NCBI GenBank assembly: GCA_023614405.1
Contig: CM042685.1
Coordinates: forward strand, 233,285,661 to 233,349,660
Source: Avena insularis
Taxonomy: Eukaryota; Streptophyta; Magnoliopsida; Poales; Poaceae
DNA length: 64,000 nt
Reading direction: 5' to 3'
Shown one piece after another: positions 21,864 through 33,487 of this stretch (position 1 is the first letter of the stretch; each line of letters starts with the position of its first letter). The notes below the pieces were generated by a model. It saw only the letters and a list, made by a program, of their open reading frames with translations. It did not search any database and had not been told where the DNA came from. A program made the translations under genes and the position numbers.

Positions 21864-24800
21864 TGTAAGGTCCCTCCCTTTATAAAGGTAAGGATCCATG
21901 TGATTGCAATGCTAGTCCCTGGATCAATAGCTAGCATCCACAGTTAAGATGTAATATCAAGAAACAAAGGTCATAATACAACCTTATAACCAGGAATAAA
22001 ATAATTTATTACATCTTACATAGCTCATTTGGCTATCTCATTACAATGCAGCAGAATATAACAATAGCATGGGGTCCTTCATCTTCAAAGTGCCACAGGC
22101 AAACATGTTGGTTGTAGACTTGTAATCCTAATCATTAAACTTCACTAACATCAAACAAACCTGCAACATAATAAGTTACAGCCACAAGGGTCAATACATT
22201 TGAATTGTATTGGAAAGTGATACTATGGTAATATAGTGGAGTCTATCATCTATATGCATTTGGCTAAGTGGATCTTAGGCTTGCTTTGCTCAAAATAGAT
22301 TTTCCTTATCATTTGAAAACACTAAGTTTTGCTTGACAAAACACCCAAGGCATCTCCCAATAGAAATTGGTGATCCTTCAACCCTTGTTCAACCACAAGT
22401 TTTTAACTTAGAAATTGGGATGAGGAGATTCTTGATAGCTTCCATGTCTTGATGCTCAAATTGTCCTTTACCAGGGACATGGCTAAGTACTTAGATTTTA
22501 TACTCTGCAGAGGCGGTGCACTTTCCCCACAAGACTTGGTTTCACCAAGACAAGATCTTTCAGAAGCCTTCCCTTAGACCAGAATGGACGCGTTCCAACC
22601 TATCATCCCCTACCACCAACTTTCCATTTGGCTAAGTTATTGCAACCTATATGATCCAGGCAGAGCCCATAATGCCAAGTGGCTGCACTTGAAGCTTCTC
22701 AACATTTGACATCTCAAATCTCTTTGTTCCTGGGTGGCCATCCACAAGTGAGATACACAAGGTAAACCATAGAAATGGGCCTTGTGAACCACTCAACACA
22801 AACCATTCCTTCCATTCCACCCAGGTGATTCATTCACTTAGTTGTTTTATTAAACAAAACACAAGTCCTTGACTTAGAAATATTCTATAGCATGAAATAT
22901 AATCCACCCTTGTTTTCTACTAGCTAAGCTAAGCATGATAGTAGTAGGAATATTAACTTAGGAAAATTCTACTAAGGTTTCATCTACTAGGATTTCCCAT
23001 GGCATAGTTTATACTTAGCAAAAATTCCATGCAAGTCCTACTTTAGAAATATCACAAGTGCATAGTGAAAATAATGGGACAAAAGTATGAAGCATCACTT
23101 GCCTTTTTGGTAGAGAATATAAGTTCACTCCTTGATTTTGCAATACTCACACTCTTCAAATCACTACAATTCAATCAAGCAAGGTACAATTTCAATCTAC
23201 CATTCAAGCAAACATCACATAAAATAATAGAAACAAAACAATGCATGCAAGCATGCCAAAGATTGTTTTATTTATAAAAGTGGTTTCTAACATGCTATAA
23301 ACATTCTAAAACACCTATTGGTCATTTTATAAAAATGGCAAAACCATTTGCAAAGGTTTTTACTTATAAACCATTTTAATACCAAATCAATACTTTATGT
23401 GGTTGAAAATGCCTTTAGCAAAGCAATAAATTTTATAGGGTTCACAGAATATGTTTTCAAAACATAAATCTTTGTGTTTAGGGTCAGAGATTTTAAATCA
23501 AAACATTTCCCAAAGGGTTTTCCTCCAAAAGCATTTTTAATATATAAACATTATTTTTATTTGACTAGGAGTGCTTTAAATCAAAGATTTATTCTTTTGC
23601 TTCACCAAATATGTTTTTGAAACCAAAAATTGATTTCTATGGTCAGTAGGTTCAAAACAATCCATTTGCCAAAGGTTCCATCACAAAAATAATTTTAGAA
23701 CAAATTTTATACCCAAAATATACCTACACAAATTTCTGCAAAAACAACCATTTTATCAGAAACAAATTACTAAACAAAGGGCATGGTTGGGTAGGATTTG
23801 TCTTGCTGATTCCATTGATATAAAATTTGCAAAATTTGGACGTGTGGTTTGAAAGTTATGAATTTTACAAAATTGAACAACAAATAGATCAAATCTGTTT
23901 TTATTAAAACAGATAGGGCCACGTGGAACGTTTCTATTGGTCCATACCGTTTCGGTTGGATCGACCTCTCTGGTGCGTTGGATTTTAAACAGATCGTGCG
24001 GCGCAGAGACACTCGTACCCCTTCAATTATGAATCTGTCATGGCGCTTGGATCTGAATCCTACGGTGCACAACACGCTAACCATCGAGTGGCGAAGCTGG
24101 CGGCGGCAGGTGGCGGCGCGCGCTCTGGCTACAGCGGAGCCGGTGATATAGGAAGCAAAAGGAGTAAAGGGAAGGCTCACCGGGTTCGCAGCTTGCTGCT
24201 GATGCTTAAGGTGCTTGCCGTTTGTCGAGGGGCGCACGGTGGTGATGGGGATTGCTCACCGGAGGTCTGCCTGGCGACGGGCTCATACTGTCACGGTCGG
24301 AGACGAGGTTGTAGATCACGCGCGGTTGATTGGCAAGCACCTGGAGATGCATAAAACACAGGCGAACAAAATGGCATGATCCACTGGTCGAGGCGCGCAC
24401 GGAGTCGAGTTCTAGGGCTCACCGGAGTTGCGGGGTCATCAGTGGCGCACTGGTGAAGACGTTGCCGATGTTCTGGACTAAGCGCGAGTGAGCTAGAGTC
24501 ACAAGGAGGTGCGTAGGGAGATGGGGAGCAAGCTCGCGTGGTTGAGGAGGCGAGGGGCGATGGAGACTGGCCGGAATTGACGAAAGGGCTCGCCGGAGCA
24601 GTAGGTGTTGCCGAGAGGAATTCGGACAGCCCTGGGGCGGAGGAGGTGCAGTGAGTGAGGGGAAAGAGAGAGAGAGGGCAGGCGCTTATGTACGCATGAT
24701 CGCGGGGCTGAATCAACGTGCGATTAAAGAGGAATCAAGCGAGCTTTTAACGGCAGAAACCGCCGACGAGGTTAGCGCGCGGGTGAGAACGAAGGGAGCT

Positions 24801-26243
24801 GGCGGTGGGGCCTGGCGTCAGCGAGTGAGTGAGATTGGGGGTGGGGTCCGGTTGTCATTCTCTGTGCGGGTCAATTCGTGAGTGAGAGAAAAACGCTTCG
24901 GGGGAGAGAGGAGAGTGGTGGGCTGCTGGGCCAGATGGGCTTAGCTGGGCTGGGCTGCTCCTTTTCATTTTTTTTGTACTGATTGTTTTTCCTTTTCTAA
25001 TATTCTGTTTTGATTTTGATTAATCATTTCAAACAACAATTTGATTTCAAACTTCTCTCAAACTTTGTGTGTAATCAAATACTGATTAATAATACATTCT
25101 GAAGTCATATTTAGAATAATTCATTTATTCTTTTTAGGGTCTTTTAATTATTTAAAATAGGCCCTTGCATTTATTCAAATAATATTTTCAAACTCCATTT
25201 GAAATCTAAATCTTTTCAAATCTTTTCAGTAGGTTTTATTTATTTATTAGGGCATTAAATAATTCACCTTGATTCATTTGGAATATTTTAATATGATTTA
25301 TTAATCATTTAAAATTGGGTATTTGTCTTTATTCCAATGAAATGAAACATAGTTTTAATTCCATAAATTTTATTTGGAAGATTTCTTTGATATTATTTGA
25401 GTTAATTAAATAACTTTTATTCCACTTGGGTAAATTCCAATTATTATTTTCCCATAATTTAATTAATCATTTCTAATAGGGATTTTATCTTTATTCAAAT
25501 AGAATAGGATTTGATTATTGCCCTCTTAATTTATTTGAAAATTCCTTATCCATTATTTTATTTGGATTTGGATTGTATTCATTCCATTTGCTTATGGTCT
25601 TGGCCAAGTTTTAATTTGGTCTTTAAATATCCCTCATTTAATAATTTCTTTCTTTATCTTATAAAATCCATATCTTTTTATTTATAGATCCAAACTTGGT
25701 GATTCCAATTTGTAAAATCTTATTTAATATTTATTTATCCTTTTAAATAACTTTAGGTTTAATTGCTCACCATTTGGTATAGATTTTTAGATAGATGCCT
25801 TATTAGCTTTGGAAATTCAATTTCCTTATCTTATTAAATTCATAAGATTTTATCTATGGCTCCAAATTGAGTGAAACCAATTCATATGGTTTTATAATAT
25901 TTATATTTGTCATTCTTGATCATTTTGAAATGTTTGTTTGACAATTTTTATATGGATCAAATCCATAGGTTTAGAGATAGCTTGGAAATGTTTTCTTCCA
26001 TTAGGGTTTTAGGGTTTTGGTTTATTCTCCAGGTGTTTTAAATTTCTAGATGCATTTATGAAGATTGCAATCCACTTGATTTGAATTTAATTAGATTCAA
26101 AAATTAACCAAAGTTTGTTCAAGATGGGATTTTAAGTTTCCAATTAGAAACAAAAGTTTCTTTTCACCCTAATTTTCAACAATTATTTATTTTGTTTATT
26201 TATTTTTCACATTACAAGATTTGGAAAATCTTGGGATGTGACA
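21864..26243 (-). repeat. 3' LTR of the gag-only gypsy element (4380 bp)
   Basis: Minus strand TGTCACATCCCAAGATTTTC at 26243, matching the TGTAACATCCC openings of the other long gypsy LTRs here. The left end TGTAAGGTCCC is set by alignment of nearby words (cagcngaataacaatagcatggg) with the LTR at 55944. It has a GC-rich middle (about 23940-24960) and a strongly AT-rich U3 (24960-26200). No gene is supported apart from the short exon candidate at 22135-22160. Confidence 0.75.
22135..22160 (-). CDS. Candidate terminal mini-exon in LTR (DVSEV end)
   Basis: On the minus strand, TTATTATGTTGCAG at 22161 is a good splice acceptor. Behind it, in phase 1, are only a few codons, LFDVSEV and TAA. The stop is 271 bases from the U5 end of the LTR. 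The last exon candidate in the 33005-39204 LTR also ends DVSEV-stop at the same place and phase with nearly every codon different. No matching upstream exon was found in this decayed LTR. Confidence 0.35.
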
Positions 26244-26260
26244 GGCTACCACCCTTAAAA
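26244..26260 (-). other. Polypurine tract of the gag-only gypsy element
   Basis: Minus strand AAGGGTGGTAGCC, preceded by CTCGGGACGAGATTT, directly before the LTR start TGTCACATCCC. A CGGGACGAGATT...PPT layout is common before 3' LTRs of plant gypsy elements. Confidence 0.7.
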
Positions 26261-26352
26261 AAAATCTCGTCCCGAGATTTGGGAAGGATAGGGGTTACAA
26301 GTTGGCTCAAAGCAACTAGGGTGCTACCACCCTTAAATTTTTTCCAACTAGA

Positions 26353-27070
26353 TTACTTCTTGGTTTGCTTGGAATCTTGATGATACTTCTCTGGGCAAAC
26401 ATCTGCATAGTGCCCTTTGTTTCCACACTTGAAACATGTGACAAGGCTGAGATCCTTCATAGGCTTTATCTTGTGCTTCATCTTTTCTGGACAATTGCTT
26501 GCATAATGTCCTTGGTTACCATAATTGTAACATGTGACAAGATTGAGTTCTTCACGTATCTTCTGTGGACAAGTTGACACATAATGGCCTAGCTCTTTGC
26601 AGTTGTTGCACCACACTTGGCTAATCTCCTTGTACTTCTTCTTCTTCTTCTCTGGACATTCATTGGCATAGTGTCCCATCTCTTTGCAATGGCAACACTG
26701 CACTTGACTTTTGTCCTTCTTTTTCTTGGGTTTCTCCAAAGCTAGGAGTGCTTCTAGTTCATGCTCTTCATATCTTATATCAAAGGTAGGAAAGTTTCCT
26801 GGTCTCCTCGATATTTTCCTTGGATAATACATATGTCTCCTCTTTGGTCCATCAAATTGAGTCATATTGTATGGAGGTGCAAGCTGAGATTTTCCTTTGT
26901 CTTCATCCTTCTTGGTAGAAGTTGTTCTCTCATGGTAGTCTGCAATCAGTTGTTGCACTCCACCTTGTTTCCTTTGTTGAACTATGGAATAGATGGGGCA
27001 TTGGATAGGGACATGATTATTTCCTTCACATAGGAAACAAGTAAGATGGTTGTGGGGCTCAGGGAAAAGT
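26353..27070 (-). pseudogene. gag: Gag fragment with five CCHC zinc knuckles
   Basis: One frame runs from a TGA near 27075 to 26353 and has no true start, since the upstream gag is lost. It carries five knuckle-type motifs in a row: CFLCEGNNHVPIQC (26998-27039), CCHCKEMGHYANEC, CNNCKELGHYVSTC, CYNYGNQGHYASNC and CFKCGNKGHYADVC. The fourth has Tyr for the second Cys and should not bind zinc normally. Lys-rich spacers separate them. The frame ends in a Lys-rich tail (DSKQTKK) about 90 bases before the PPT. Most plant gypsy gags have one knuckle. The expansion suggests internal duplication and strong nucleic-acid binding. Confidence 0.75.
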
Positions 27071-27338
27071 CAGATGGGAGCCGGGGCATGTGATGCCACC
27101 CGTCCAACAGGAGTCGTATGAGATACGATTGACAAGGAGTTGTCTACCTAGATCACTTGGCGGCTAGCAGTGATGCTAAAGCTCACTAGCCGACTTGCTT
27201 ATTTAGGATCCTGAATCACTAAATAACCATCGGAGGGGTGTTGGTTCTAGTGGGAGCATAAAATATTAAAATGTTTAATATGCTTGATCTTTTATGAATA
27301 CATGTCTTAAGTGTTTTGCATTTATTCTGTTGTAGATC
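27066..27338 (+). other. Copia leader, second part
   Basis: Untranslated leader upstream of the Copia gag ATG. No gene is seen. It ends TTCTGTTGTAGATC just before the ATG, which resembles a splice acceptor. Confidence 0.6.
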
Positions 27339-29051
27339 ATGGCACTAAGTAGCAATCACTCTCAGATATCCGGTTTTGCGTTGAGAACTATCCTTGAGAA
27401 AGATAAACTAAACGACACTAATTTTTACCAACTGGTATCGAAATCTGAGAATTATTCTCAAACAAGAAAAGAAGGACCATGTCCTAGACAACCCACTTCC
27501 AGATGAGCCGAATGAGAATGCGACTGTCGCTTCTACCAATGCCTACCGTCGGCTAAGGATGAGTCCATGGATATTAGTTGTCTTATGATTTCTCACATGG
27601 AACCGGATTTGCAAAAGCAGTTGGAGCATGTTGAGGCCTACGATATGATCGAAAGCCTCAAAAGTATGTTCCAGGCTCAGGCGAAGACTGAGAGGTATCA
27701 AGTCTCTCAGGCTTTGCTGAGTTGCAAGATTAAGGATGGTGGTCCACTGAGTCCGCATGTGATCAAAATGGTTGGTTATGTGCAGTCTCTAGAGAGGCTT
27801 GGCTACCCCATTAGCGAAGAGTTCGCTACAAATATAATTCTGAACTCTCTTCCTAGTGCATATGGGCAGTTCATTTCAAACTACCACATGCATGGTATGG
27901 ATAAGAAGCTCACTGAATTGCATGGGATGCTCAAGCAGGCAGTGGCAGATCTCAAGAAGGGCGCCAATCAAGTGTTGATGGTGCAGAATAAGGCTAAGTT
28001 CAAGAAGAGTTCTTGGACTAAGAAGAAGGCTAAGTCAGGAGGAAAGCAGGCTCAGGACCCGGTCCCAAGCGCTTCCTCAGGGACTAAGCCATCTCCTTCA
28101 GCCGGATCCACTTGCTTCTACTGCAAGGCGGATGGCCACTGGAAGAGGAACTGCAGCAAGTATTTGGCCGACAAAGCCAAGAGTGGAGGTATGACTTCTG
28201 ACTCAGGTACACTTGTTTGCAATGTTATAGACATATATCTTGCTGATGCACCTAATAGTTCTTGGGTATATCATACCGAACCGGTTATTCACATCTACAA
28301 CTCGTTGCAGGGACTGGTAAGAACTAGGAGCGTAGCAAGAGGCGAGGTTGTTATTCGAGTCGGCAACAAAGCAAGAGTTGCTGCGTTGGAAGTCGGCACG
28401 ATGCAACTTCATTTACCTTACGGATTCATTATGGAACTGAATAATTGTTATTATTTTGCAGTGCTCAGTCGAAACATTATTTCTGCTTCATGTTTGACGA
28501 GGCAAGGCTATGAGTCGAATATCAAGAATAATGGTTGTTCTTTATATTTGAATGATATGTTTCACGGCTTTGCACCCGTCCAGGACGGGTTATTTATTTT
28601 GAATCTTGATGGTGAGTCAGTTTATAACATAAATGTTAAAAGGTTGAAACCAAATGATCTGAATATGACTTACTTTTGGCACTGTCGGCTTGGTCATATA
28701 AGTTGGAAACGCATGAAGAAGCTCCATGATGATGGACTCCTAACTTCGTTCGACTTGGAGTCGTTTGAGACATGTGAATCTTGCCTACTCGAAAAAATGA
28801 CCAAGACACCTTTTGCAAAGAGTTGTGAAAGGGCGTCCGACTTGTTGGGACTAGTACATAGTGATGTATGTGGACCAATGAGCATGACAGCCAGGGGTGG
28901 TTATGAGTACTTCATTACCTTCACCGATGATTTGAGTAGGTATGGATATATCTACTTGATGAAACATAAGTCAGAAGCCTTTGAAAAGTTCAAAGAATTC
29001 CAGAATGAAGCACAAAATCAACTCGGCAAGAAAATAAAGTTTCTTGATTGA
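27339..29051 (+). pseudogene. gag-pol: Copia gag, protease and integrase N-terminal half
   Basis: The start is the ATG at 27339 (MALSSNHSQISGF). A frameshift near 27420-27550 leads into the long frame 27567-29051. That frame has the gag capsid-like (UBN2-type) domain, one CCHC knuckle (CFYCKADGHWKRNC, residues 183-196 of this frame), then protease. The protease active site is destroyed: where family members have Asp-Thr-Gly, this copy reads His-Thr-Glu (residues 236-238, in SSWVYHTEPVIHI). Integrase follows with its HHCC zinc site (HCRLGHISWKRMKKLH ... CESC) and the first core Asp (LVHSDVCGP). The frame ends at 29051, where a small deletion before DRGGEYMSHEF breaks it. Confidence 0.85.
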
Positions 29052-30072
29052 CCGAGGAGGCGAGTACATGAGCCATGAGTTTGATGACCATCTGAAAAGT
29101 TGTGGAATAGTTCCTCAACTTACTCCGCCAGGAACGCCGCAAAGGAACGTTGTTTCGGAAAGGTGGAATCGGACCTTGTTGGACATGGTACGATCAATGA
29201 TGAGTCATACAGATCTGCCTTTATCATTTTGGGGTTATTGTCTTGAAACAGCGGCGTTCACACTAAACATAGTACCATCAAAATTGGTAGAGAAGACACC
29301 GCATGAGATGTGGACAGGCAAAAAGCCGAGTTTGTCTTTTCTTAAGATTTGGGGTTGTGAAGCATTTGTCAAGCGAATTCAGTCGGACAAGCTTACGACC
29401 AAGTCGGATAAGTGTATTTTCGTGGGGTATCTGAGGGAAACCTTGGGTTACTACTTATACAACCGAGAAGAGGGCAAAGTGTTTGTCGCTCGGAACGGTG
29501 TCTTCCTTGAGAAAGAGTTTCTCAGTCGGGGAGTAAGTGGGAGCACAATGCAGCTCGAAGAAATTCGAGAGGAACCAGCCAGTAGCAAGTCGGCAAAAAC
29601 CTTGGAGGTTGAACCGGTCGTGGTAACTGAGCCGGCAGCAACACCTGTACTACGAAGATCGGTGAGATTACGAAGTGTTCGTGATATGTTACTGTTAGAC
29701 AGTGATGAGCCGGCAAATTATTCGGAAGCGATGGTGGGATATGATTCCGAGTCATGGCTTGGAGCCATGAGATCCGAGTTAAAGTCCATGGATGAAAATC
29801 AAGTTTGGAACTTGGTTGATCTGCCAGACGGTGCAAGACCCATCGAGTGCAAATGGGTCTTTAAAAAGAAAACTGATATGGATGGAAATGTTTCTGTATA
29901 TAAAGCACGTCTTGTCGCGAAGGCGTTCCGACAAGTTCAAGGAGTTGATTACGATGAGACTTTATCGCCCGTAGCGATGCTTAAATCAGTTCGGATCATG
30001 TTAGCTATAGCAACCTATTTCGACTATGAGATATGGCAGATGGATGTCAAAACGGCTTTCCTTAAAGTATGA
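29044..30072 (+). pseudogene. pol: Copia integrase C-terminal half and RT N-terminus
   Basis: This continues integrase with the second core Asp (DRGGEYMSHEF) and the GTPQRNVVSERWNRTLLDM segment carrying the catalytic Glu. The integrase C-terminal region and acidic linker follow, then the RT start (ECKWVFKKKTDMDGNVSVYK) through the first catalytic Asp in IWQMDVKTAFL. A short deletion at about 30066 ends the frame. Confidence 0.85.
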
Positions 30073-31259
30073 TACAGCCCGAGGGTTTTGTCGATCCGGC
30101 TAATGCTTATAAAGTATGTAAACTTCAGAAATCCATTTATGGGTTGAAGCAAGCATCTCGGAGTTGGAATATTCGCTTTGATGAGGTAGTCAAATCGTTT
30201 GGCTTCATCAAGAGTGATCATGATTCTTGTTTGTACAAGAAGTTTAGTGGGAGCAAAGTAAACTTTCTAATCTTATATGTGGATGACATATTATTGATTG
30301 GAAATGATGTCCAGATGTTGCAAGAAACCAAAGAATCATTGGAAAGGAGTTTCTCAGTGAAAGACTTGGGTGAGGCAACATATATTCTTGGAATCCGGAT
30401 CTATAGAGATAGATAAAGACAGCTCATTGGATTGAGTCAGAGTACTTATTTGGACAAACTGTTGAAGAAGTTCAACATGGAATCGTCTAAGAAGGGGTTC
30501 TTACCGATGTCCCATGGTGTAAAACTTAGCAAGACTCAGTGTCCTTCGACAACTGATGAGCGAAGTCGGATGAGTGCGATTCCGTATGCTTATGCAGTCG
30601 GATCCATCATGTATGCCATGATTTGTACTAGGCCGGATGTTTCATATTCTCTTAGTGTTGTGAGCAGATACCAGGCTGATCCTGGAGAAATCCACTAGAC
30701 AGCGGCTAAAAATATCCTAAAGTACTTAATAAAAACTAAGGATATGTTTATGGTTTATGGTGGTGAAGATGAACTCAGTGTAAAGGGTTACATGGATGCG
30801 ACTTATCTCACCGACTCTGATGATTCTCGTTCGCAATCCGGATATGTGTTTATTATTAATGGAGGTGCTGTGAGCTAGAAGAGTTCCAAGCAAGAGACTG
30901 TGTCTGCATCTACAATAGAGGCTGAGTATATTGCCGCCTCGGAGGCAGCAAAGGAAGCTGTTTAGATGAGGAATTTCCTCATGGATCTTGGTGTGGTTCA
31001 GGGCTCATCCAATCCGTTATACATGTATTGTGACAACAATGGTGCTATTGCACAAGCCAAGGAACCTAGACAACACCAGAAGAACAAGCACATACTCATG
31101 CGGTACCACCCGATTCACCAGTTCATAGATCAGGGTGATATCAAGTTATGCAAGGTACACACGGATGCAAATATTGCGGATCCGTTGACAAAGCCGTTAC
31201 CACAGCCGAAGCATGAGGCGCATCTAAGAGACATGGACATTAGATGCTTAGACATGTGA
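30069..31259 (+). pseudogene. pol: Copia RT C-terminal half and RNase H
   Basis: The frame resumes with QPEGFVDPANAYKVCKLQKS, the fingers and palm, and FLILYVDDILLIGND with an intact YVDD. Stops follow at about 30414 (RDR-stop), 30698 (where HW is expected), 30880 (VSW expected) and 30963 (AVW expected). The last three each replace the Trp codon TGG with TAG. RNase H blocks GYMDATYLTDSDD, STIEAEYIAASEA and the final KNKHILMRYHPIHQFI are recognisable. The frame ends at 31259 (DIRCLDM). Confidence 0.85.
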
Positions 31260-31280
31260 TGTCGGAAGATTGACTCTAGT

Positions 31281-31293
31281 GCAAGTGGGAGAC
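31281..31293 (+). other. Polypurine tract of the Copia element
   Basis: GCAAGTGGGAGAC directly before the 3' LTR. Confidence 0.8.
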
Positions 31294-32657
31294 TGTTGGG
31301 AATATGCCCTAGAGGCAATCATGTAGGATGATATTTCCCATTGTATTCATAAAGATATTAAGTTGTCCTTGTATGAGCATCTGATGTATATCATTGAATA
31401 TGTGATTCGGTTGTGGAACTATGCATTCATGTTGTTCATACTAAATATCCTTGGTCATCGAGGTTGTGCTGGACACACAACTTAGACCAATGTGAAAGTC
31501 GGCTTGATGACTCGGTTCCACTTGTCATGGGCATGGAGATGCCATTCCGACTTACACAGATTCGGCTAAAGAGTTTAGCGATTCGGATTGACCCATATTG
31601 AGGTACAACGAACAAGTTGTCATCTGTATATCTCAATCAATGTAATCCTTAGACCTGAGGTTATTGCATAGTCCGAGTTGAGGATCACCGACTTAGGTTA
31701 CATCAAACAGATCCGTATCGGCGCTTATAAAGGCAGAGTTCGGGTCGACTGAGAATCAAGCTGCGTGATGTGAATAACCAAGATGGGATTTTGCCCCTCC
31801 ACTTGGAGAGATATTCTCTGGGCCCTCTCGGATGATATGATTTGGAAAGCATGGCCATGCACGACTCGGTTAAGTGTTAACCGAGGCGATCGACTAAGAG
31901 TTAGTCGGGTGAATCACTTATCTCGGATCGAGAAGATAGTCGGACTATTTAAGGGATGACAATTATTCGCCTATAGCCTGACAAGGTATATCGTGAGGCA
32001 AAAGGGACTCGGACGCAAGTCACATTGGAAAGGCAAGTCGTCATGACTCTTTGGTACTTGGGAGTCGGCACGTTCTGCTAGGAGCCGCTACCGACTGATC
32101 GATTGAGAGTTGGACTCTAATCGTGTCCAAGTTGCTAAGATCCCGCGGGGTCACACACTTAAGAGCGGGAGCAAGTTTGGATTGGATCTGAACCGAAAAT
32201 TTGGTCGGGTTAGACCCAAGCCAAATTAGGAATGAGTCAGTGAGTCAGACTCGCGGTGACTAGAGTTATATGGGCTTTAGTGAATGGGCCACGAAAGTGG
32301 AGCCCACTTTCACTCTCTCTATATAGTGGAGCACCGTAACCTAGAAGGGTTAATCGATGATCGGTTGGGTCATTCCATGTGTTGGAAACCCTAGCTCCAT
32401 AACAGTCCTGCCGTCGTTTTGAACCTAGTAGTTCGCCGCCGATGCTCTTCCTTGTATGTGTGGATACCAACAGAGGTGATGTACGATCAGCACCAGGACG
32501 ATTGGATCGTGAGGACTTCACTGCATCAACTGACGAGCTTCATCAGTAATCCGCAATTGTGCGTCTAGTGGTAAACCTCATGGCCTTCTACCTCAGCTAG
32601 ATCTTGGGATCACCACGTTAGAGGAAACGTTTTATTTTATCTCTATGTGGCCCAACA
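31294..32657 (+). repeat. 3' LTR of the Copia element
   Basis: Same length (1364 bp) and ends as 19903-21266, with scattered substitutions and a few compensating indels, e.g. around 31700-31765. TATA at 32319-32326. Confidence 0.95.
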
Positions 32658-32662
32658 CAAAT

Positions 32663-32999
32663 CTCCTTCCAGGCTGAACACGACGCTGCTGCTGAGCTAG
32701 GGCATTCACATTGGGGGCTGCTGCAATCTTCTTGGGGCACTCATTGGAATAGTGACCCTTGGTTCCGCATTCATAACAATTCACCTAAGACTTGTCCTTT
32801 GCTACAACAGGCACATCATTGCTTCCAGTCCTTGGGGCAGTATTGGTGTTGGTGGCGACATTATTGGTGTTGAACTTAGGAAGTGCATGGTTGAAATTGC
32901 TGGGGTTGCCGGGGTTGTTGTGGTTTCCTCCTGGCCTTGGGTTTCCACGGTTGGGATAGGTCGGACGGTTCGTCGGGGGTCTATTGTTTCTTGTGGCAA
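32663..32999 (-). pseudogene. gag: Outer gypsy element: gag C-terminus with zinc knuckle
   Basis: On the minus strand a basic Asn/Pro/Gly/Thr-rich tail (ATRNNRPPTNRPTYPNRGNP and on) is followed, after one in-frame stop (near 32785), by a CCHC knuckle CYECGTKGHYSNEC and then PKKIAAAPNVNALAQQQ. It lies between the TSD copies of the 6.2-kb solo LTR and the Copia element and is the continuation of 39210-39620. The protease at 19393-19897 follows once the Copia element is disregarded. Confidence 0.8.
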
Positions 33000-33332
33000 A
33001 TCCTTGCGGTGACCCAGCATACCACTGCATGTTGTAGTATACAATAGTCATGGACATAACACTCACGGAGTACCATTCCGCAAATATTACGTCCTCAGAG
33101 TGGTACAACAGAAACAAAGCGGGTCCACAACATACATTATCATTATTACAACCAGAAATTACATGACGACTTTGAGATCCTCCTAGGTCCATAGAGGTAT
33201 CTCGATGACTCAGGCTAAACTATAATATCTCGAAGAATAGAATAAAGAAGTAACTAAGGTTTATACGAGATTTAGTTATAGATAGAGGATAGAAATATAT
33301 ACTACCGGACTAGATCTCTATATATGCTACAT

Positions 33333-33487
33333 CTACACTTCAGATACGTCGGTATCCATTCCATAGATGTTTTCGTAATTGTTCCCTTCGACGCTTCCGG
33401 ATACTTCTGGTTCTTCATAGCGGAATTCTTCTTGGTCTTCATTTGGGTATAGTATTTCTTCTTCCTTACCGCTATTATCTTCGGAAT
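33333..33487 (-). CDS. Candidate acidic last exon in the 6.2-kb solo LTR
   Basis: Behind a splice-acceptor-like CCTTGCTAG on the minus strand, a phase-1 frame of 50 codons runs to TAG at 33333-33335. It is Glu/Asp/Tyr-rich (SEDNSGKEEEILYPNEDQ, then FRYEEPEVSGSVEGNNYENI) and ends DVSEV. The position near the U5 end, the phase and the preceding GAGTAC...CTCA words match the exon at 43730-43782 and 56167-56249. Composition alone could mislead, but the splice and phase agreement with 34405-34461 supports it. Confidence 0.45.

Larger units (their letters stand above)
21864..27065 (-). mobile_element. Truncated gag-only gypsy element in the Copia leader
   Basis: On the minus strand the order is a gag fragment with zinc knuckles, a short tail, a polypurine stretch (26244-26260) and then a 4380-bp 3' LTR (26243 down to 21864). 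No pol lies between gag and PPT, so the family is non-autonomous. The 5' LTR and gag N-terminus are missing and I find no convincing TSD, so the right boundary (~27065, where the gag frame closes and Copia-like leader resumes) is approximate. Confidence 0.7.
19903..32657 (+). mobile_element. Tork/Angela-like Copia element, full length with internal insertion
   Basis: Both LTRs are 1364 bp (19903-21266 and 31294-32657) with TGTTGGG/CCCAACA ends, and 5-bp TSDs CAAAT lie at 19898-19902 and 32658-32662. The primer binding site is at 21268-21279 and the PPT abuts 31294. Gag and pol read on the plus strand from 27339 to 31259. A gypsy fragment (21864 to about 27065) sits in the untranslated leader. 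The LTRs differ by scattered substitutions and small indels. Confidence 0.9.

Noticed and set aside
22255..22320. Upstream mini-exon with donor CAAAGCAAGC in the 4.4-kb LTR
   Set aside because: The donor resembles the GC donor with one change, but no acceptor gives an open, in-phase acidic exon.
27400..27420. ACTAA as the right TSD of the gag-only gypsy element
   Set aside because: The word lies inside Copia gag coding sequence that matches without interruption, so it is not an insertion edge.
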